23,162 nt of DNA. It comes from a virus. Numbering within the stretch: position 1 is the stretch's first letter; every line of letters starts with the position of its first letter. A program made the position numbers and the translations under genes. Where the stretch lies: IMG/VR virus record IMGVR_UViG_3300047550_001512, positions 1-23,162 of that record, one strand, 5' to 3'. The notes beneath the pieces are model-generated. The model was not told the origin of the DNA. It ran no database searches and saw only the letters and a program-made list of their open reading frames with translations. Shown in pieces: positions 18,695 to 23,162 of the stretch.

Positions 18695-19884
18695 TGGCAG
18701 GCGAGAAAACCCAAACGACGAAAACATCGTCTAATCTTGACTCGGTTTTGTCTGGTATATTAACTCCTGAAGATATTGCTTCTATTCGTGCTCAAGTTGC
18801 TGCTGCTACAGCCAAGAAAACTACCTCCAAGAAACCAGGAACCGTTCTTCGCCCTACAATCTACAGTAAGACCAAGGCTGACTCCACAATTACAGCGCAG
18901 TTCCAAAGTATACTTAAAAGAAAACCAACAAAGACTGAGTTAAAGCTCTGGCGTCAAAGACTTGAAACTGCCCAGAAAAACAATCCATCGGTTCAAACCT
19001 ATAAGGTTGTCGGTGGCAAGGCGGTTCAATCAACTAAAACTGGCTTAGATGTAAAGCAATGGTTAACACAGAACATCCTATCTGATGCAACATATGCTCC
19101 AGAAATTGCTGAACTTACTACTGTTGATGAGGGTGTACTTAAGCGTCAGGCTGATAAAGAAATCTATGATGCAGCAATTACTGCAGCCAAGGGTGACCCA
19201 ATAAAGATTGCTAAAATCAATAGTACGACTTCCTATGGTCTTGCCCTTGGTGGTATCAAGGCTCGTATTAAGAACGCAGCAGATAAAGCTGGTGCTGTAG
19301 TAGATGAAGCAACACTTGCTCAATACGCACAAGAGGCATATGACACAAACCAAGATACTGATGCTTATACCTTGCAGCAGTTTATTGATAGCAAGTTAAC
19401 TTTTGGTCCAGATAAAGCAGGTTTCTATAAAGGAGCCGCTGGTAAAGCTATATCAGAATTGCAAGATGTTGCACGTGCTAATGGATTGGATCTCAATAAG
19501 GCGTTTGGCTCAAGTCTTCCATCGTGGGTTCAAGCCATCAATAAGGGTGAAGATATTGAAACCTACAAGCGACTCATTAGAGGCGTTGCTAAACTTGGAT
19601 TACCAGACAAGGTTGGAGCTTTACTAGATCAAGGTGCAGACCTTGAAACTATTTATTCGCCTTATCGTCGTCAGATGGCAGCGCTACTTGAAACAACAGA
19701 AGATTCTATTTCACTAGATGACCCACTGCTTCGTGCAGCCTATGGCCCAGATAAAGAAATGTCTATCTATGATTTTCAGCGAGCAGTCCGTAAGGACCCA
19801 CGCTGGCAGTACACAGACAATGCTCGTGATGAAATGGCTGGAACAGCAATGGAATTGTTACGTAACTTCGGATTTATGGGGTAA
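18694..19884 (+). CDS. putative virion structural protein (396 aa)
   Basis: AAGGAG lies about nine bases before the ATG, which overlaps the previous stop as TAATG. The product has a Lys/Thr/Ser-rich N-terminus, then helical segments (TELKLWRQRLETAQKNNPSV) and a C-terminus (YSPYRRQMAALLETTEDSIS, then KDPRWQYTDNARDEM) that I recall from structural proteins of actinophages. Two copies of a similar layout, here and in the next gene, suggest partners in the same virion layer. The exact role is unknown. Confidence 0.72.
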   Translation: MAGEKTQTTKTSSNLDSVLSGILTPEDIASIRAQVAAATAKKTTSKKPGTVLRPTIYSKTKADSTITAQFQSILKRKPTKTELKLWRQRLETAQKNNPSVQTYKVVGGKAVQSTKTGLDVKQWLTQNILSDATYAPEIAELTTVDEGVLKRQADKEIYDAAITAAKGDPIKIAKINSTTSYGLALGGIKARIKNAADKAGAVVDEATLAQYAQEAYDTNQDTDAYTLQQFIDSKLTFGPDKAGFYKGAAGKAISELQDVARANGLDLNKAFGSSLPSWVQAINKGEDIETYKRLIRGVAKLGLPDKVGALLDQGADLETIYSPYRRQMAALLETTEDSISLDDPLLRAAYGPDKEMSIYDFQRAVRKDPRWQYTDNARDEMAGTAMELLRNFGFMG

Positions 19885-19886
19885 TA

Positions 19887-21155
19887 ATGGCTAAACAATA
19901 TACTCAAGCAGAATGGGCTAGGTTACAACGCCGTCTTCCTGAAGAAGACCGCGTTCCATATTCAGAGTCCCCTGACAGATTCCTTACTTCTACAGATTAT
20001 ACTGCGAGAACAGCACGATTTGGTGAGGTAATTGAACCTGGCGTTACACCAGATATGTTCCCAGAGACTGTTACTGGCGTTAAGGCATCTGTACCAAATA
20101 CAATAATGCCTACATTAACAGCAACTGGCACACAACCTGGCACACAACTAGGAACTCAGATAGGTACACAGATAGGTACACAATCTCAAGGTGTAAGTAA
20201 AACTGTAGTTAATACCATTACCGACCCAATTACTGGCGATATATACGCTGTATGGTCGGACGGCTCCAGAACATTGTTAGCATCTGGTGGTAATAAACAA
20301 AAAAGTGAAAGCGCTTTTGAACTATTCAGAGGTTACCTATCACAGTTTGGTTTAGAAGGTCTTGCTGCTGATGTAGAAAAATACAAGCAAGATGGACTTT
20401 CTGATGCAGAGTTATTACTTAAACTTCGTACAGAATCTACAGCCTACAAGAATAGATTTAAGGCTAATGAGGCTCGAATTTCTAAAGGACTTCGTGCCTT
20501 ATCTGAGGCTGAGTATATTCTTATGGAAGATAAATACCAAGATGTTATGCGTCGTTATGGACTTCCAGAGTCTTATTACACACGTGGAGCGATGGGTCGT
20601 CAAGAAGGATTTGAGAAGTTTATTGCTGGAGATGTCTCTCCTGTAGAGTTAGAAGATAGAATTCAGACTGCACAGAACCGCGTTATCAACGCTGCTCCAG
20701 AAGTGGGACGAGCGCTACGTGAGTTCTATCCTGACATTACCAATGGCGACATCCTTGCCTACGCTTTAGACCCAGACAAGGCTATTGAGAACATCAAGCG
20801 TAAGGTTACTGCCGCTGAAATTGGCGGAGCAGCAATGGGACAAGGACTTGCAACAGGAGTATCTAGAGCAGAAGAACTTGCTCGCTTTGGAGTTACTGGA
20901 GCGCAAGCTCGTGAAGGATTCCAAACAGTAGCAGGAGTTCTACCGAGAGCACAAATGCTTGGCAATATCTACGCTAAGCAAGGTCTTGGAGAATATACCC
21001 AGACAACAGCCGAACAAGAAGTCTTTGGACTCACAGGCTCTGCAGAAGCAGAGCGTAAGCGCCGTAAATTATCTGAACTAGAGCAAGCACAATTTGCTGG
21101 CTCATCAGGTGCAGCACAAGGCGCACTAGCCCGCGAACGCGCTGGCTCATTCTAA
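19887..21155 (+). CDS. putative virion structural protein (422 aa) with GTQ repeats
   Basis: The gene follows the previous one by two bases. The N-terminal 80 residues are polar, residues 81-100 are five GTQ-x repeats encoded by a 12-base tandem repeat, and the rest is helical (QSESAF-like start of the fold, YKQDGLSDAELLLKLRTEST, VINAAPEVGRALREFYPD, AEIGGAAMGQGLATGVSRAE). The C-terminus is Ala/Gly rich. No enzymatic motif is seen. The repeat looks like a flexible linker. It lies before the scaffold-like gene, so a head or internal protein is likely. Confidence 0.7.
   Translation: MAKQYTQAEWARLQRRLPEEDRVPYSESPDRFLTSTDYTARTARFGEVIEPGVTPDMFPETVTGVKASVPNTIMPTLTATGTQPGTQLGTQIGTQIGTQSQGVSKTVVNTITDPITGDIYAVWSDGSRTLLASGGNKQKSESAFELFRGYLSQFGLEGLAADVEKYKQDGLSDAELLLKLRTESTAYKNRFKANEARISKGLRALSEAEYILMEDKYQDVMRRYGLPESYYTRGAMGRQEGFEKFIAGDVSPVELEDRIQTAQNRVINAAPEVGRALREFYPDITNGDILAYALDPDKAIENIKRKVTAAEIGGAAMGQGLATGVSRAEELARFGVTGAQAREGFQTVAGVLPRAQMLGNIYAKQGLGEYTQTTAEQEVFGLTGSAEAERKRRKLSELEQAQFAGSSGAAQGALARERAGSF
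20127..20186 (+). repeat. tandem 12-base repeat (five copies) encoding GTQ-x
   Basis: Five in-frame, imperfect 12-base units of the form GGN-ACN-CAR-NNN run without a break and code for GTQP, GTQL, GTQI, GTQI and GTQS. Units three and four differ by only two bases. In-frame repeats of this kind can change copy number without breaking the gene. Confidence 0.9.
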
Positions 21156-21278
21156 GCCTGCTGTCAGAACGACTGGCCTGACAGAGAGATATCAAGACCA
21201 GTAGTAGGAGCCATATAGAAAATCCCCACGTCTATATGAGGCCTACGTAATCTAACAAAGAATGGGAGAAACGGACCT
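21156..21278 (+). other. gap between virion genes with two perfect hairpins
   Basis: CTGTCAG/CTGACAG (21161-21167, 21178-21184, ten-base loop) and CATATAG/CTATATG (21212-21218, 21232-21238, 13-base loop) are perfect seven-base arms. Neither is followed by a T run. They could be partial terminators, RNA processing sites or a promoter boundary before the scaffold and capsid genes, which need high expression. Confidence 0.5.
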
Positions 21279-21743
21279 ATGTCCAATTATGACCTAGAGG
21301 ACGACGATGATCTATCGGATCTATCCAATGACCTCGTCAAACAACTGCGTAAAGCAAACAAGCAGAAGGAAAAGGAACTAGCTGACCTTAAGGCTCAGTT
21401 TGAGAACCTATCCAAAGCACAAAGAGAACGAGCAATTAAGGACGCCCTCGAACGTCGCGGGGTAAATCAGAAGATTGCTTCATTTATCCCACAGGATATA
21501 GACCCAACTGAGGAGTCTGTATCAACCTGGCTAAACAACTATGCCGATGTATTCGGTATTGATGCAGGCCAAAACCAGGCAGCACCGAATGTCAATCCAG
21601 CTCAAGCACAGCAGTATCAGCGTATGACTCAGACTGTGGAACAGGCTCAAACACCTGCTCCATTAGATGACGTCTACCGTCGTTTGATGAACGCTAATAC
21701 TCGTGAAGAGTTGGATGCGATTATTAAAGAGTCTGGTATCTAA
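21279..21743 (+). CDS. scaffold-like protein (154 aa)
   Basis: A short, very acidic start (DLEDDDDLSDLSNDL) precedes a coiled coil (KQLRKANKQKEKELADLKAQ, then ERAIKDALERRG), a Gln/Pro/Ala-rich region, and a helical end (YRRLMNANTREELDAIIKES). It lies directly before the capsid gene. Length, composition and place fit a capsid scaffolding protein that guides procapsid assembly. GGGAGA lies about ten bases before the ATG. Confidence 0.78.
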   Translation: MSNYDLEDDDDLSDLSNDLVKQLRKANKQKEKELADLKAQFENLSKAQRERAIKDALERRGVNQKIASFIPQDIDPTEESVSTWLNNYADVFGIDAGQNQAAPNVNPAQAQQYQRMTQTVEQAQTPAPLDDVYRRLMNANTREELDAIIKESGI

Positions 21744-21777
21744 AGACTAAGAACCTATCCGAAAGGCTGAACCCTAA

Positions 21778-22707
21778 ATGGCACTACCCGCTGGTACGTT
21801 AACACCTACCACTACGGTCAGCAACCTCGTCCAGACAGCGTATGACCAATACGTCCGTATGGCACTTCGCTCCATTCCTGTAATGCGTGCGATTGCTGAC
21901 GTAAAGCCAGTTCAACAGGCAATGCCAGGATCGTCAGTTGTATTCTCCATCTATTCAGACCTCAGCACCGCTACAAGCACGCTGACTGAAACATCTGACG
22001 TTTCCTCCACTGCCCTTGGTAACCCATCACAAGTAACCGTTACTCTCAACGAGTATGGCTCTGCTGTGACCACAACAAAGAAGTTGAACCTCACATCGTT
22101 CAACGACGTAGATGCAGCTCTTGCTGACATCATCGCTTACAACGCTGCCGATTCTATCGACTCAGTTGTAGCATCCGTTCTCACTGGTGGTTCAAATGCG
22201 ATTTTCGCAGGAACCGCTACAAACCGCAACGGAATCACATCCTCAATGACAATCAGCGTTGCTGATATCCGTGAGGCTGTAACACAACTTCGCTCCAACA
22301 AGGCTTTGCCTCGTATTGGCGAACTCTATGCTGCATACCTACACCCACGTCAGTCTGCAGACCTCCGTGCCGAATCAGGCACTGGCGGTTTCCAGGAACT
22401 CACCAAGTACGTCGAGCGCACACCGTTCGTCGCTGGTGCAGTTGGCGTTATCGAAGGTGCATTCGTAGTTGAAACACCTCGCGTCCCATCAGTTGTCAAC
22501 ACTGGAACAGTTACTGTTTACCAGGCAGTTGTCGCTGGTCGTGAAGCCCTTGCAGAAGCAATGGGCCAGGACATCACCACCGTTATCGGTCCAGAAATCG
22601 ACACACTCCGTCGTTTCCGCACCATCGGTTGGTACTACTTCGGAGGCTTCGCTCGCCTTCGTGAAGCGGCTCTCTATCGTATTGAGTCTGCTACATCTAT
22701 CAACTAG
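21778..22707 (+). CDS. major capsid protein (HK97-fold type)
   Basis: A 309-residue protein in the capsid position after the scaffold-like gene. The N-terminal part has ALRSIPVMRAIADVKPVQQA and SSVVFSIYSDLSTATSTLTE, the middle a helix with AADSIDSVVASVLTGG and a long domain with RIGELYAAYLHPRQSADLRA, and the end RRFRTIGWYYFGGFARLREA. This follows short HK97-fold capsid proteins of the N4-gp56-like group. Codons here are more GC-ending than in the rest of the window, as expected for a highly expressed gene. The ribosome site is weak (AAAGG about 12 bases away). Confidence 0.83.
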   Translation: MALPAGTLTPTTTVSNLVQTAYDQYVRMALRSIPVMRAIADVKPVQQAMPGSSVVFSIYSDLSTATSTLTETSDVSSTALGNPSQVTVTLNEYGSAVTTTKKLNLTSFNDVDAALADIIAYNAADSIDSVVASVLTGGSNAIFAGTATNRNGITSSMTISVADIREAVTQLRSNKALPRIGELYAAYLHPRQSADLRAESGTGGFQELTKYVERTPFVAGAVGVIEGAFVVETPRVPSVVNTGTVTVYQAVVAGREALAEAMGQDITTVIGPEIDTLRRFRTIGWYYFGGFARLREAALYRIESATSIN

Positions 22708-22722
22708 GTTGATTGACTGCTG

Positions 22723-22740
22723 GGCAGGAGCAATCCTGCC
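22723..22740 (+). terminator. hairpin after the capsid gene
   Basis: GGCAGGA/TCCTGCC is a perfect seven-base stem with a GCAA (GNRA-type) loop, 16 bases after the capsid stop. No T run follows, so it is more likely an RNA-stabilising or partial-termination hairpin that keeps capsid mRNA abundant than a full terminator. Confidence 0.5.
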
Positions 22741-22768
22741 TAGTGGTAAGTTCACCTAAAGGAGAACA

Positions 22769-23080
22769 ATGGCTGATTACCACCTCATAACACCTTGGCA
22801 AGCCGAGACGTGGCTACCTGATGGAGACTTAAACACTCCATATGCCCGCCTTGCTGGTCGTCCTAATGCCAACGGTATTGGTCGTATTACAGATATCGGT
22901 AGAGGTGTAACGCTATTGATTAACGGTTCTACGGTGACAGAGAATAGAACTCCTAGCCAAGATGACTTGGCTGCAGCAGACCAGTACTTTCTAGGTGGTC
23001 ACGAATACACCGTAGATCAAGCTACCGCTGATATCCTTATCGCTGCAGGCTATAGTGAATATCTAACGGTGATTCCATAA
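22769..23080 (+). CDS. small head-operon protein after capsid (103 aa)
   Basis: AAAGGAG lies six bases before the ATG. The product starts MADYHLITPWQAETWLPDGD and is mostly beta-rich (GIGRITDIGRGVTLLINGST) with a helical end (YTVDQATADILIAAGYSEYL). The end of such proteins after the capsid gene often is a head-completion or head-tail connector factor; no motif proves this. The stop overlaps the next ATG as TAATG. Confidence 0.7.
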   Translation: MADYHLITPWQAETWLPDGDLNTPYARLAGRPNANGIGRITDIGRGVTLLINGSTVTENRTPSQDDLAAADQYFLGGHEYTVDQATADILIAAGYSEYLTVIP

Positions 23081-23162
23081 TGAGTAATTGCACTTCATCT
23101 TGTAAGACTAAAGACCACGCATCCTACGGCGACTGCATAGCAGAGAATATGCCAATGATTGC
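23080..23162 (+). CDS. start of a cysteine-rich small protein (3' end outside window)
   Basis: Only 27 codons are visible: MSNCTSSCKTKDHASYGDCI followed by AENMPMI. Cysteines at 4, 8 and 19 plus KTKDH and YGDC recall a short cysteine-containing protein found after capsid genes in some actinophages. The ATG overlaps the previous stop. The rest and the function are unknown. Confidence 0.65.
   Translation, partial: MSNCTSSCKTKDHASYGDCIAENMPMI

Noticed and set aside
20127-20186. CRISPR-like repeat array
   Set aside because: The units are 12 bases with no spacers and are in frame within a protein gene.

Overview
The window is part of a tailed double-stranded DNA phage (Caudoviricetes), or of a prophage closely resembling one. 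Terminase large subunit, portal, scaffold-like protein and major capsid protein lie in order on the + strand, and a split primase, two DNA methyltransferases and a cell-wall lytic enzyme lie further left. Many of the small hypothetical proteins, the lysozyme-like domain and the overlapping Zn-domain/TOPRIM primase pair resemble what I recall from phages of Actinobacteria. The base composition is moderate and the coding strands are not GC-rich, so a low- or mid-GC actinobacterium (for example a freshwater lineage) is my best guess for the host. That is inference, not proof. No integrase, tRNA, CRISPR array or insertion sequence was seen. The window starts inside one gene and ends inside another, so it is an excerpt.

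Region A (1-4093, + strand): tightly overlapping nucleic-acid genes. In order they are the end of a sugar-nucleotide epimerase, a resolvase-like PD-(D/E)XK nuclease, two small proteins, a primase split over two overlapping frames, a DUF1599 (nucleotide-modification-associated) protein, a sigma-factor-like protein, a second PD-(D/E)XK nuclease, a Dam-type adenine methyltransferase and an FmdB-type zinc ribbon. Almost every junction is an ATGA or GTGA overlap, which suggests one translationally coupled operon.

Region B (4090-8880, - strand): a convergent block of about 18 mostly tiny genes, transcribed from a TTGACA promoter near 8871 to a UUCG-loop terminator at 4374-4391. At least six are micro-proteins with cysteine/histidine zinc-knuckle patterns, most too short for standard gene callers. 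The block also holds two single-membrane-segment micro-proteins, a lysozyme/transglycosylase-like enzyme that overlaps its neighbours in other frames, and a C5-cytosine methyltransferase interrupted by three homopolymer indels. One further zinc-knuckle gene (4090-4212) sits beyond the terminator behind its own small control region.

Region C (8880-9504): a non-coding, divergent control region packed with perfect inverted repeats. It includes an exact TGTGA-N6-TCACA (CRP/GlxR-type) palindrome between two outward-facing -10 elements, and about 150 nt of potential structured leader upstream of terminase.

Region D (9505-23162, + strand): the packaging and head module. It runs terminase large subunit, a small basic protein, portal, three small proteins, a 1535-residue protein, two virion-type proteins of about 400 residues, scaffold-like protein, major capsid protein and a small protein that may be a head-completion factor. 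It ends with the first 27 codons of a further gene. The most interesting points are the poly-G tracts in both methyltransferases (all three would be in frame at eight G), the three-frame overlap around the lysozyme, the CRP-like divergent switch with its structured leader, and the dense set of zinc-knuckle micro-proteins.
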